Shown here piece after piece: positions 17,555 to 25,926 of a stretch of 64,000 nucleotides of DNA. The notes below the pieces were generated by a model that saw only the letters and a list, made by a program, of their open reading frames with translations, did no database searches and had not been told where the DNA came from. A program made the position numbers and the translations under genes. Positions within the stretch are counted from its first letter, which is position 1. Every line of letters begins with the position of its first letter. This DNA is from Streptomyces olivoverticillatus (lineage in GTDB: Bacteria; Actinomycetota; Actinomycetes; Streptomycetales; Streptomycetaceae), in NCBI RefSeq assembly GCF_014203555.1, contig NZ_JACHJH010000006.1, positions 418,325 through 482,324 on the forward strand. The letters run 5' to 3'.

Positions 17555-18271
17555 CTAAACCGGGTCCGGCACTTCGGTGCCCGCGGTCACCGGAGGAGCC
17601 GATTCCGCCACGATCGCGGACGGTGTTCCGGGCAGCTCGAAGAACCTCAGGAAGAACTGCGACAGCGGCCCGATGGCCAGCGCGTAGAGCACCGTGCCCG
17701 CCCCCGCGGAGCCGCCCAGCGCGAAGCCCGTGGCCAGCACCGCCACCTCGATGCAGGTCCGCACCAGCCGCACCGAGCGGCCGGTCCGCCGGTGCAGCCC
17801 CGTCATCAGGCCGTCCCGCGGGCCCGGCCCGAAGCGCGGGCTGATGTAGAGGCCGGTCGCCACTCCGCACAGCGCCACCGCGAACAGCAGCAGCGCGATC
17901 CGCGCCCACAGCGGTCCGGGCGCCGGGGCCAGGCTCAGCGTGGCGTCCAGCGCCAGGCCGATCACCAGCACGTTGGAGACCGTGCCCAGCCCCGGGCGCT
18001 GCCGCAGCGGTATCCACAGGAGCAGCACCATCGCGCCGATGAGGATCGAGGCCGTGCCGATCGACAGGCCCGCGTGCCGGGCGACGCCCTGGTTGAGCAC
18101 GTCCCACGGCGCAAGCCCCAGCCCCGCCCGCAGCTGCAGCCCCGCGCTCACCCCGTACAGCACCAGCCCGGCGTACAGCTGCAGCAGGCGGCGGGCGAGG
18201 TGCGGCCCCCGCGACCCCCCGGGTGCCCGCCCCTCCGGCGACTCCTCTGATCCCAATCCGGCTGCGGACAC
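17555..18271 (-). CDS. YczE/YitT-family integral membrane protein
   Basis: 238 residues from GTG 18271 (ribosome site GGAGGGGAAG). About five to six hydrophobic segments; the signature region LYAGLVLYGVSAGLQLRAGLGLAPWDVLNQG is typical of the YczE branch, as is SPRFGPGPRDGLMTGLHRRTG. Function is unknown. In many bacteria, as in Bacillus yczR-yczE, this gene lies next to a MocR-type regulator. Here it is divergent from one across a 102-bp spacer filled with direct repeats, so the regulator most likely controls this protein. Confidence 0.87.
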   Translation of the reverse strand: MSAAGLGSEESPEGRAPGGSRGPHLARRLLQLYAGLVLYGVSAGLQLRAGLGLAPWDVLNQGVARHAGLSIGTASILIGAMVLLLWIPLRQRPGLGTVSNVLVIGLALDATLSLAPAPGPLWARIALLLFAVALCGVATGLYISPRFGPGPRDGLMTGLHRRTGRSVRLVRTCIEVAVLATGFALGGSAGAGTVLYALAIGPLSQFFLRFFELPGTPSAIVAESAPPVTAGTEVPDPV

Positions 18272-18295
18272 GATTCTTCCCCTCCGCTGGTGCAA

Positions 18296-18389
18296 GTGGC
18301 CTGTTGCGTGACAGTCTGTGGACTGGGTCAACTCAAGATCCATGGCCAATTCCGGGAAGGTGGACCGCAAACCATGAGTCCGTGGACTT
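18296..18389. promoter_or_regulatory. Four GTGGMCYK direct repeats, likely MocR operators
   Basis: Copies: GTGGCCTG at 18296, GTGGACTG at 18318, GTGGACCG at 18360 and GTGGACTT at 18382. Start-to-start distances are 22, 42 and 22 bp, that is two, four and two helical turns, so all lie on one face of the DNA. The last copy overlaps codons 3-6 of the MocR gene. Direct repeats two turns apart are the usual site type for MocR/PdxR dimers. Confidence 0.6.
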
Positions 18390-19879
18390 CTTCGGTGGGT
18401 GCGCCCCAGCTGGCGCGCCTGCTCGGCTCGCAGCACGGGCGCGACGCCGTGACACCCCTCACGGGCCGCCGCTCGCCCGCCTACCGCTCCCTCGCTGACG
18501 GCATCCGGCTGCTCGTCCTCGAAGGCCGCGTCCCGGTGGCGGCCCGGCTTCCCGCGGAGCGCGAGCTGGCCACCGCCCTCTCCGTCAGCCGCACCACCGT
18601 GGCCGCCGCCTACGAGGCACTGCGCGGCGAGGGGTTCCTGGAATCCCGGCGCGGGGCCGGCAGCTGGACCGCGATGCCCGCCGGGAACCCGCTGCCCACC
18701 CGGGCCCTGGAGCCGCTGCCCCCGGAGGCCGCCGGCTCGGTGATCGACCTGGGCTGCGCCGCGATGACCGCGCCGGAGCCCTGGCTCACCCGCTCCTTCC
18801 AGGGCGCCCTGGAAGAGCTGCCGCCCTACGCCCACACCCACGGCGACTACCCGGCGGGGCTGCCCGCCCTGCGGCGGGCCGTCGCCGACCGCTACACCGC
18901 CCGTGGCGTGCCGACCATGCCCGAGCAGATCATGATCACCACCGGTGCGATGGGCGCCGTCGCCGCGATCTGCCGCCAGATGGCCGGCCGGGGGGAACGG
19001 GTCGCCGTCGACTCGCCCTCCTACGCCAACGTCCTGCAGCTGATGCGCGAGGCCGGGGCCCGGCTGGTGCCGGTGGCCATGGCCGGCGGGATCGGAGGCT
19101 GGGACCTGCCCGCCTGGCGGCAGGTGCTGCGGGACGCCGCCCCGCGCATGGCCTACGTCATCGCCGACTTCCACAACCCCACCGGGGCCCTGGCCTCCGA
19201 GGAGCAGCGCCGGGAGCTGGTGGAGGCCGCCCGCGCCGCGGGCACCCTGCTGGTCGCCGACGAGACCATGTCCGAGCTGCTGCTCGACCCCGAGGTCGAA
19301 CTGCCCCGGCCCCTCTGCGCCTTCGACCCCGCCGGCAGCTCCATCATCACCGTCGGCTCGGCCAGCAAGAGCATCTGGGCCGGGCTGCGCATCGGCTGGG
19401 TGCGCGCCGCCCCCGACGTCATCCGCAGCCTGGTCGCCGCCCGCGCCTACGCCGACCTCGGCACCCCCGTCCTCGAACAGCTGGCCGTCGCCTGGCTGAT
19501 GGGCTCCGAGGGCTGGGACTCCGCGATCGCCATCCGGCGGGCCGAGGCGCGCGAGAGCCGCGACGCGGTCGTCGGCGCGCTCCGACGCCACCTGCCCGAC
19601 TGGGAGTTCGCCGTCCCGCACGGCGGCCTCACCCTCTGGGCACGCACCGGCGGGCTGTCCGGCTCCCGGATCGCGGAGGCGGGGGAGCGGCTGGGGGTGC
19701 GGGTGCCCTCGGGGCCGCGCTTCGGGGTGGACGGGGCCTTCGAGGGGTACGTGCGCCTGCCGTTCACCGTCCGGGGCCCGGTGGCCGAGGAGGCCGCCAC
19801 CCGGCTGGCCGAGGCCGCCCGCCTGGTGGCGAGCGGCGCCACCGCCGCCGCCGAGGTGCCGCGGACCTACGTGGCCTGA
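18374..19879 (+). CDS. MocR-family regulator (GntR DNA-binding domain fused to aminotransferase fold)
   Basis: 501 residues. Residues 36-100 form a GntR winged helix (YRSLADGIRLLVLEGRVP, LPAERELATALSVSRTTVAAAYEALRGEGFLESRRGAGSW is the canonical core). A fold-type I aminotransferase domain fills 125-490, with the PLP lysine as Lys 332 in GSASKSIWAGLRIGW and NPTG at about 268-271. These proteins use PLP or an amino-PLP adduct as effector and rarely act as enzymes. Start ATG 18374 follows GGGAAGGTGG. It is divergent from the YczE-like gene, its probable target, and overlaps the convergent FtsK-like gene by 13 bp. Confidence 0.92.
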   Translation: MSPWTSSVGAPQLARLLGSQHGRDAVTPLTGRRSPAYRSLADGIRLLVLEGRVPVAARLPAERELATALSVSRTTVAAAYEALRGEGFLESRRGAGSWTAMPAGNPLPTRALEPLPPEAAGSVIDLGCAAMTAPEPWLTRSFQGALEELPPYAHTHGDYPAGLPALRRAVADRYTARGVPTMPEQIMITTGAMGAVAAICRQMAGRGERVAVDSPSYANVLQLMREAGARLVPVAMAGGIGGWDLPAWRQVLRDAAPRMAYVIADFHNPTGALASEEQRRELVEAARAAGTLLVADETMSELLLDPEVELPRPLCAFDPAGSSIITVGSASKSIWAGLRIGWVRAAPDVIRSLVAARAYADLGTPVLEQLAVAWLMGSEGWDSAIAIRRAEARESRDAVVGALRRHLPDWEFAVPHGGLTLWARTGGLSGSRIAEAGERLGVRVPSGPRFGVDGAFEGYVRLPFTVRGPVAEEAATRLAEAARLVASGATAAAEVPRTYVA

Positions 19880-21438
19880 GCAGGCAGCTCCTCGTCGTAT
19901 CCGCTCCAGGGCACCGCCTCCACCCCGGACGGCAGCGCGGCGGTCCGCACCGGCAGCAGGGCCAGCACCGCACCGCGCTGCGCCTCGTCGGCCTCCTCGT
20001 CGTACGGGTCCGGGGTGGCCGGCACCTGCAACCGGTGCACCGGGCCCGAGCCGAGCCGGGCGTAGCCCCGGCCGGGCGGCAGCTCCGGGCCTGCCGTGGT
20101 GTGGGGCGGCGAGCCGAGGGCGGCCGTCGTCCGGTCGGGGCCGGCGGCGCCGAGCACCGCCCGGGCCCGGGCGGCCGTCCACACCGGTTCGGCGAGCCGC
20201 CCGGCCGCGTCCAGCTGCTCGCCGACCGCCACGGTGACGCCCGTGACCCGCCCGTGCCGCAGCGGCACCGCGAGCAGCTCCTGGGGGTCGGTGCGGCCCT
20301 GGCCCGTCGCGAGCTGGCTCAGCCCCACGGGCCGGTCCACGACGATCCACAGCGGGCGGCGTACGTCCTCGGGGACGGCGCGCCCCAGCTGGCGCGCGTG
20401 GCCCGCGGCCGTCAGCCGCCGTTCGGTCTCGTGGCAGGCCCATTCCAGGATGGCCAGCGCCCCGGTGAGCGAGGTCTCCACCGCCAGCACCCCCTCCCGC
20501 CCGGTGAGGCAGGCGTACTCGCCCGTGCCGCCGCCGTCCACGACCACCACGTCGCCGCCGTGGTGGAGCGCCTGCAGGGTGACCGACCGCAGCAGGGTCG
20601 TGGTGCCGCCGCCGGGCCGGCCCAGGGCCAGCAGGTGCGGCTCGGCGGAGCGGGGGCCCGTACGCCAGACGACGGGCGGCGCGTCGCGCATCTCCTCGCC
20701 GTCGCCGACCGGCAGCGTCCGCTGGACGTCGCCGGGGTCGGTGAAGCCCAGGACGGTCTCGCCCGGCGCGGTCACGAACCGCTGGGCCGCGATGTCGGCC
20801 GGCAGCGGGGGCAGGGCGCTCAGGGTGAGCCGGTTGGCCTCTTCGTCCCAGTCGAACCGGTACTCCCGGCCCCGTCCGGCCTTCAGGTGCAGCAGTTGCT
20901 CGACCCGCGCGCGGGGCTCCTCCTCGCCGTCGGCGAAGTAGGCGGGGTAGCGCAGCCGCAGGGAGCTCAGGCGGCCCTCGTCGTCGAAGGCGTGCTCCTC
21001 GAAGGCCTTGGGCCAGTGGCCGCCGTGCTGGTAGAGGGGTTTCGGGTCCTCGGGCACCGAGAAGTACGGCACCAGGGCGTCGTAGAGGGTCTGCAGCCGG
21101 GCGTTCTCCGCCTCGCCCGTCTCGCGGTGCCCGCGCCCGCGTCCCGCCCAGGCGCCCGCCCCCATCACCGCCGCCGCGACCAGCGGCGGGCCGTAGGGGA
21201 TCAGGGCCAGGATGGCCAGGCACGAGGCCGTCAGCAGCAGGGCCGGGCCGCGCCGCTCGCGCGGGGTCTGCGCCCAGGTGCGGCGCCCGGTGGCCATCAG
21301 GGTGCGCAGCCCGCGGCCGATGACGATCAGCGGATGGAATATGTCCCTGGTGCCGTCGGCGACCGCGTACGCCAGCTCCCGGTGCGCGGAGGGCGGGGCG
21401 CCGCCGGCCGTTCCGCGATGAATTCCTCGCCGGCCCAC
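19867..21438 (-). CDS. Membrane protein with FtsK/TraB-like ATPase domain and degenerate P-loop
   Basis: 523 residues from GTG 21438 (AGGAGA six bases before). An N-terminal cytoplasmic stretch, two hydrophobic segments at about 66-98 and a long soluble part. A P-loop-like segment lies at 273-281, GRPGGGTTT, where the normal Lys is Thr. A Walker B-like strand PLWIVVDR comes about 110 residues later. The layout resembles FtsK/SpoIIIE or plasmid transfer ATPases, but ATP hydrolysis is doubtful. The gene follows, by 42 bp, a 64-residue membrane protein. No replication or transfer gene is nearby, so this is probably a chromosomal core protein of unknown role rather than a mobile-element remnant. 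Confidence 0.65.
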   Translation of the reverse strand: MGRRGIHRGTAGGAPPSAHRELAYAVADGTRDIFHPLIVIGRGLRTLMATGRRTWAQTPRERRGPALLLTASCLAILALIPYGPPLVAAAVMGAGAWAGRGRGHRETGEAENARLQTLYDALVPYFSVPEDPKPLYQHGGHWPKAFEEHAFDDEGRLSSLRLRYPAYFADGEEEPRARVEQLLHLKAGRGREYRFDWDEEANRLTLSALPPLPADIAAQRFVTAPGETVLGFTDPGDVQRTLPVGDGEEMRDAPPVVWRTGPRSAEPHLLALGRPGGGTTTLLRSVTLQALHHGGDVVVVDGGGTGEYACLTGREGVLAVETSLTGALAILEWACHETERRLTAAGHARQLGRAVPEDVRRPLWIVVDRPVGLSQLATGQGRTDPQELLAVPLRHGRVTGVTVAVGEQLDAAGRLAEPVWTAARARAVLGAAGPDRTTAALGSPPHTTAGPELPPGRGYARLGSGPVHRLQVPATPDPYDEEADEAQRGAVLALLPVRTAALPSGVEAVPWSGYDEELPAQAT

Positions 21439-21480
21439 GTCGTTCTCCTGGTGTCGGTGATTGACGGTCGCGGAGGCGGG

Positions 21481-21675
21481 CTAGAACTTGATCCCGCCCA
21501 GAAGGCTGGCGAGGCTGGCACCGCCCGCCTTGATGCTCGGTGCGATGGCGGTGCCGGCGAGGTAGAAGCCGAAGAGCGAGCAGACGAGCGCGTGCGAGAG
21601 CTTGAGGCCGTCTTTTCGGAAGAACAGAAACGCGATGACTCCGAGCAGTACGACGCCCGAAATGGAGAGGATCAT
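21481..21675 (-). CDS. Small two-span membrane protein
   Basis: 64 residues: hydrophobic segment 1-19 (MILSISGVVLLGVIAFLFF), a charged turn RKDGLKL, a second hydrophobic segment at about 28-47, and a small-residue tail ending GGIKF. ATG 21675 follows GGGAGA. Upstream partner of the FtsK-like gene and probably in one operon with it. I do not recognise the family; size and topology resemble small spread proteins that accompany TraB-like ATPases, but this is only a shape similarity. Confidence 0.7.
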   Translation of the reverse strand: MILSISGVVLLGVIAFLFFRKDGLKLSHALVCSLFGFYLAGTAIAPSIKAGGASLASLLGGIKF

Positions 21676-21778
21676 GGAGTCTCCCGAGTGCTGGGGGCGG
21701 TCACCTTGAGCTCCTCCAGCTTCACAGAAAGTATTATTCCGGCAAGTGGGGATACACCCGTACGGAGGACCGCACAAC

Positions 21779-22195
21779 ATGTCAGAACAGACTCCAGAGA
21801 CCGATGAGCCCGCGCACGACCCCGAGGTGCTCCAACTGGCTTCGAAGGTCTTCGACCTGGCGCGGCACGGCGACACCGACACCCTCGCCGCCTACGTCGA
21901 CGCGGGCGTCCCGGCGAATCTCACCAACGACAAGGGCGATTCGCTCCTGATGCTGGCCGCCTACCATGGCCATCCCGGCGCCGTCACCGCCCTGCTCGAC
22001 CGCGGTGCCGACCCCGACCGGCCCAACGACCGCGGGCAGACGCCGCTGGCCGGGGCCGTCTTCAAGGGCGAGGACGAGGTGGTGCGCATCCTTCTCGCCC
22101 ACGGCGCGGACCCGGCCGCCGGCACGCCCTCGGCCATCGAAGCGGCGGGCGTCTTCGGGCGCCAGGACCTGCTGGAGCTCTTCCAGGGCAAGTGA
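21779..22195 (+). CDS. Ankyrin-repeat protein
   Basis: 138 residues carrying about three ankyrin repeats: LARHGDTDTLAAYVDAGVPANLTNDKGDSLLMLAAYHGH, then VTALLDRGADPDRPNDRGQTPLAGAVFKG and VRILLAHGADPAAGTPS. Cytoplasmic, no signal. Probably a protein-binding scaffold; the partner is unknown. Start ATG 21779 follows ACGGAGG. Divergent from the small membrane protein with 103 bp between. Confidence 0.85.
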   Translation: MSEQTPETDEPAHDPEVLQLASKVFDLARHGDTDTLAAYVDAGVPANLTNDKGDSLLMLAAYHGHPGAVTALLDRGADPDRPNDRGQTPLAGAVFKGEDEVVRILLAHGADPAAGTPSAIEAAGVFGRQDLLELFQGK

Positions 22196-22205
22196 CACGG
22201 GGCCT

Positions 22206-22248
22206 CCAGGGGTGCCCCCTCCGCCTGACGCAAGGTCAGCACCCCTGG
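22206..22248. terminator. Inverted repeat after ankyrin gene
   Basis: CCAGGGGTGC (22206-22215) pairs perfectly with GCACCCCTGG (22239-22248), loop 23 nt, starting ten bases after the stop codon. Probable terminator; no T-run. Confidence 0.6.
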
Positions 22249-22301
22249 TGGTCCGCCCTGTTCCTTAGAAGTCTCTTAAAGCGGCCCGTTATCAATTCCT
22301 C

Positions 22302-24296
22302 ATGCCCTTCATCACCTCGTCCCGCACGGCCCGCGCCGCCGCCGTGGTGCTGGCCGCCACCCTGCCCTGCGTCGCCCTCCTGCCCTCGGCCGACGCCGCC
22401 CCGCCCCGCCCGGCGCAGTCGGCCCGCGTCCACGGCCACCTCGTCGACCTGCCCGTACGCGGCGGCACCGCCACCGTCGACACCGCCTCGCTGCGTGTGA
22501 CCGCGCGCACGGACGCGGGCGCCACGGTCGAACTCTCCGCCCCCGCCGCCACCGCGCTCGGCACCCCCGGCCCCGTGACCGCCAGCGCCGACGGCGCTCG
22601 CTGGACGTACCCCGGGAGCGGCCTGACCATCACCGTCCGCGCCGACAAGGGGCGGCTGCTGGTCTCCGTCCGGTCCACCGGCACCGCCGACCGCACCCTG
22701 CAGTGGCCCGTCACCGGCGCCGACCCCGCCGCCTCCGCCCTCCAGCTGCCGCGCGGCGAGGGGCTGTCCATACCGGTCGCCGACACCTTCTGGAACTCGT
22801 CCGAGGCCGGTCTCGTCGGCAGCAAGTCGGACATGGAGTCCCAGTCCCTGCCGCTGTGGGGCTACAGCGCCGGCCGGACCGGCGCGAGCTATCTCGTCCC
22901 CACCGACATCGGCACCACGCTGAACGTCGGCTCCGAGAAGGGCAGGCTCCGGGCCACCGCCGAGCACACCTTCTCGCGCGGCGACGGCACCACGGACTAC
23001 ACCGTCGCCCTCTCCCTCACCGACGGCTCCCCGGTCGCCCCCGCCCTGGACTACCGCGCCTGGCTGAAGGAGCAGGGACAGCTCGGCAGCCTCAAGCGCA
23101 AGATGGCGGCCGCCCCCGCGAACCAGAAGCTCCTCGGCGCCTTCCACGCCTACGTATGGGGCCAGGCCCGCACCGCCGAGGGCGTGCGCAAGCTGCGCGC
23201 GCTCGGCGTGGACCGCATGTGGCTCGGCTACGACGCCGACGACAACCCCATGGACGCCGCCGCGGTCGCCGCCGCGAAGAAGGCCGGCTACCTCGTCGGC
23301 CCGTACGACTCCTTCGCCAACGGCCAGGACCCGAAGAAGTCCGACACCCCCACCTCCGCATGGCCCGACAAGCTGTACCCCGACTTCTGCGTCCAGAAGG
23401 CCGACAAGACGCCGGAGACCGGCTTCCACGACCGCGGCTGCTACATGAGCTCGCAGGCCTTCGAGAAGGCCGAGCCCACCCACCACTACCTCGCCGACCG
23501 CACCCGGAAGATGACCGCCAACGGCGCCGACAGCTACTTCCTCGACGTCGACGCGGCCGGCGAACTCTTCCGCGACCACAGCGACGCTCACCCCATGACC
23601 AAGGCGCAGGACCGCGCCAACCGCCTCGCCCGCATGAAGCGCCTCGCCGACGACGACCACCTCGCCCTCGGCTCCGAATCCGCCGGCGCCTGGGCCAACC
23701 AGGTCCTCTCCTACGACCACGGCTCCGGCACCCCCGTGACCGACGGGCTCTGGAAGGCCGAGCGGGACAAGAAGACCTGGGGCGGCTACACCCCCGCCAA
23801 GGCCCCCGACGCCTTCTTCAAGCCCGCCGAACTCCCGGCGAACGTGGCCAAGGCCATGTACGACCCCACCTACCGCGTACCGCTGTTCGAGACCGCCCTG
23901 CACGACTCGCTCGTCAACGTCGAACGCTGGGAACTGCCGTACGACAAGCTGCCGCAGCAGAAGACCGACCGAGCCCTGCTGGCGATGCTCTACAACACGC
24001 CGCTCAACTTCGTCATCGGCGGCGACTCCCTGGAGAAGAACGGCAGTGAACTGGCTGCCCTCCAGAAGTACTTCTCCCCGCTCCACCAGGCCGCGGGCAC
24101 CGAGCCGATGACCGGCTTCCGCACGCTGACCGCCGACCGCACCGTCCAGCGCACCGTCTTCGGCGACGGCACGCTCACCGTCACCGCCAACTTCGGCACC
24201 AAGGCGCACGACGGGCTGCCGGGCGGCTGCGTGGACGCGAAGCTGAAGGGCGACAAGCAGGCACGGCGTCTGTGCCCGGCGGACGTCAACCGCTAG
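22302..24296 (+). CDS. Secreted glycoside hydrolase (TIM barrel, GH101/GH129-like)
   Basis: 664 residues. A signal peptide (about 1-31, ending ADAA) is followed by a beta-rich N-terminal domain to about residue 250 and a barrel with repeated features: KLLGAFHAYVWGQ, MWLGYDADDNPMDAAAV, DSYFLDVDAAGELFRDHSD (candidate nucleophile Asp) and ALGSESAGAWANQVL (candidate acid/base Glu). These resemble the endo-alpha-N-acetylgalactosaminidase clan, but the match is by eye and the sugar specificity is open. It is exported and would act on complex glycans in soil. The start ATG 22302 is the only sensible one before the signal sequence. Confidence 0.65.
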   Translation: MPFITSSRTARAAAVVLAATLPCVALLPSADAAPPRPAQSARVHGHLVDLPVRGGTATVDTASLRVTARTDAGATVELSAPAATALGTPGPVTASADGARWTYPGSGLTITVRADKGRLLVSVRSTGTADRTLQWPVTGADPAASALQLPRGEGLSIPVADTFWNSSEAGLVGSKSDMESQSLPLWGYSAGRTGASYLVPTDIGTTLNVGSEKGRLRATAEHTFSRGDGTTDYTVALSLTDGSPVAPALDYRAWLKEQGQLGSLKRKMAAAPANQKLLGAFHAYVWGQARTAEGVRKLRALGVDRMWLGYDADDNPMDAAAVAAAKKAGYLVGPYDSFANGQDPKKSDTPTSAWPDKLYPDFCVQKADKTPETGFHDRGCYMSSQAFEKAEPTHHYLADRTRKMTANGADSYFLDVDAAGELFRDHSDAHPMTKAQDRANRLARMKRLADDDHLALGSESAGAWANQVLSYDHGSGTPVTDGLWKAERDKKTWGGYTPAKAPDAFFKPAELPANVAKAMYDPTYRVPLFETALHDSLVNVERWELPYDKLPQQKTDRALLAMLYNTPLNFVIGGDSLEKNGSELAALQKYFSPLHQAAGTEPMTGFRTLTADRTVQRTVFGDGTLTVTANFGTKAHDGLPGGCVDAKLKGDKQARRLCPADVNR

Positions 24297-24349
24297 GAGT
24301 CTCCTCGCCGGACGGGCTCTTGCGAGCCCGTCCGGCCAGCGGAATGCAC

Positions 24350-25885
24350 TCAGCGGAAAGCGCTCAGCACCGTCTCCACCGTGTCCGCGTCCTCCGCCCG
24401 CTTGTCCTCACGGAACCGCACCACCCGCGCGAAGCGCAGCGCCACCCCCGCCGGATACCGCGACGACCGCTGCAAGCCGTCGTACGCGATCTCCACCACC
24501 AGCTCCGGCCGCACCGTCACCACGAACCCGTCGTCGCCGACGGCCAGTTCCCGCAGCCGCTCCGTCTGCCAGGCCAGCATCGCATCCGTCAGCCCCTTGA
24601 ACGTCTTGCCCAGCATGGCGAACGAGCCGTCCGGCCGCCGCGCGCCCAGATGCAGGTTCGACAGCTTGCCGGTGCGCCGGCCGTGCCCCCACTCCGCGGC
24701 CAGCACCACCAGGTCCAGGGTGTGCACCGGCTTCACCTTCAGCCACGCGGCACCCCGCCGGCCCGCGGTGTAGGGGGCGTCGAGGGCCTTGAGGACCACC
24801 CCCTCGTGGCCGCGCTCCAGCACCTGCGCCGCGAACTCCCGCGCCGCCGCCCGCGCTTCCTCCCCGCCCGGGTCCGCCACCACCAGCCGCCGCACCCGCA
24901 GCGGCTCGGGCACCACGCCCGCCAGCACCGCGTGCCGCTCCGCCGTCGGCAGGGCCAGCAGATCCCGGCCGTCCACCGCCAGCGCGTCGAAGAACACCGG
25001 CGACAGCGGCAGTCCCGCGGCCGCACCCGCGGCGGCCGGCCGGGAACCGACCCGCCCCGCGATGTCCTGGAACGGGTGCGGGCGGCCCGCCGCGTCCAGG
25101 GCGATGACCTCGCCGTCCAGCACCGCCGAGGACACCGGCAGCGCCCGAGCCGCCGCCGTCAGCTCGGGCAGCCGCTCGGTGATCTCGTCCAGGGTCCGGG
25201 TGAAGACGCGCACGTCGGCGCCGTCCCGGTGGACCTGGACCCGGATGCCGTCCAGCTTCTCCTCCACCGCGCACGGCCCCAGCCGCTCCAGCGCCTCGTC
25301 CACGTCCTTGGCGCTCTGCGCCAGCATCGGCAGCACCGGCCGCCCCACCTGAAGCCGGAACGCCTCCAGCGCCTGCGGACCCCCGGCCAGCAGCTCCCGG
25401 GCGACCGCCCCGAGCGAACCGCCCAGCATCACCGCCCGCCGCACGTCCTGCGGCGGGGCCCCCGACGCGGCCGCCAGTGCCTCCACGGTCAGTGCGTCCA
25501 GCGCGCCCTGGCGCAGCTCGCCGCCGATCAGCCGCAGCAGGAAGTGCTGCTCCTCCGCGGTGGCGGCGCCCAGCAACTCGCCCACCAGCCGCCTGCGTTC
25601 CGCCTGCGCTCCCCGGCCCGTCACGGCCGCGATCCGGGTGAGCGCGCCGTCCACCTCCCGCAGGGACAGCGTCGGATGCGCCGCCGGGGAGGGGGCGTGC
25701 CGCAGGGTGCTCCAGCCCACGCCGATCCTGCGCTGCGGCAGCCGCCCGGCCAGATACGGGATCGCGATCGGCACGTCGTACGGCCCGGCCTCCCGGAACA
25801 GCCCGGCCAGCAGAGCGGTCTTCCGCGACCGCGAGCTCGTGGCCGCCACCTCGCCGGACACCCGTGCGACATCCGCCAGCAGCAT
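24350..25885 (-). CDS. ligB: ATP-dependent DNA ligase LigB
   Basis: 511 residues. The N-terminus MLLADVARVSGEVAATSSR matches mycobacterial LigB in length and start. Residues 1-190 are the helical DNA-binding domain. The adenylation domain has the AMP-accepting lysine in EEKLDGIRVQVH and motifs VLDGEVIALD, FFDALAVDG and EGVVLKALDAPY, and the OB-fold ends WLKVKPVHTLDLVVLAAEWG. It seals nicks with ATP and is a backup to NAD-dependent LigA. It stands alone, downstream of the SEDS gene on the same strand (41-bp gap). Confidence 0.93.
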   Translation of the reverse strand: MLLADVARVSGEVAATSSRSRKTALLAGLFREAGPYDVPIAIPYLAGRLPQRRIGVGWSTLRHAPSPAAHPTLSLREVDGALTRIAAVTGRGAQAERRRLVGELLGAATAEEQHFLLRLIGGELRQGALDALTVEALAAASGAPPQDVRRAVMLGGSLGAVARELLAGGPQALEAFRLQVGRPVLPMLAQSAKDVDEALERLGPCAVEEKLDGIRVQVHRDGADVRVFTRTLDEITERLPELTAAARALPVSSAVLDGEVIALDAAGRPHPFQDIAGRVGSRPAAAGAAAGLPLSPVFFDALAVDGRDLLALPTAERHAVLAGVVPEPLRVRRLVVADPGGEEARAAAREFAAQVLERGHEGVVLKALDAPYTAGRRGAAWLKVKPVHTLDLVVLAAEWGHGRRTGKLSNLHLGARRPDGSFAMLGKTFKGLTDAMLAWQTERLRELAVGDDGFVVTVRPELVVEIAYDGLQRSSRYPAGVALRFARVVRFREDKRAEDADTVETVLSAFR

Positions 25886-25926
25886 GTCCTCATCGTGCTA
25901 CGGGACCGGGCGCCGCGCAGCACGGC

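Noticed and set aside
17555..21223. Minus-strand open frame of over 1200 codons spanning the YczE gene, the MocR gene and part of the FtsK-like gene
   Set aside because: Only the first-described YczE part has protein-like character and a ribosome site; the rest is an antisense shadow caused by high GC.
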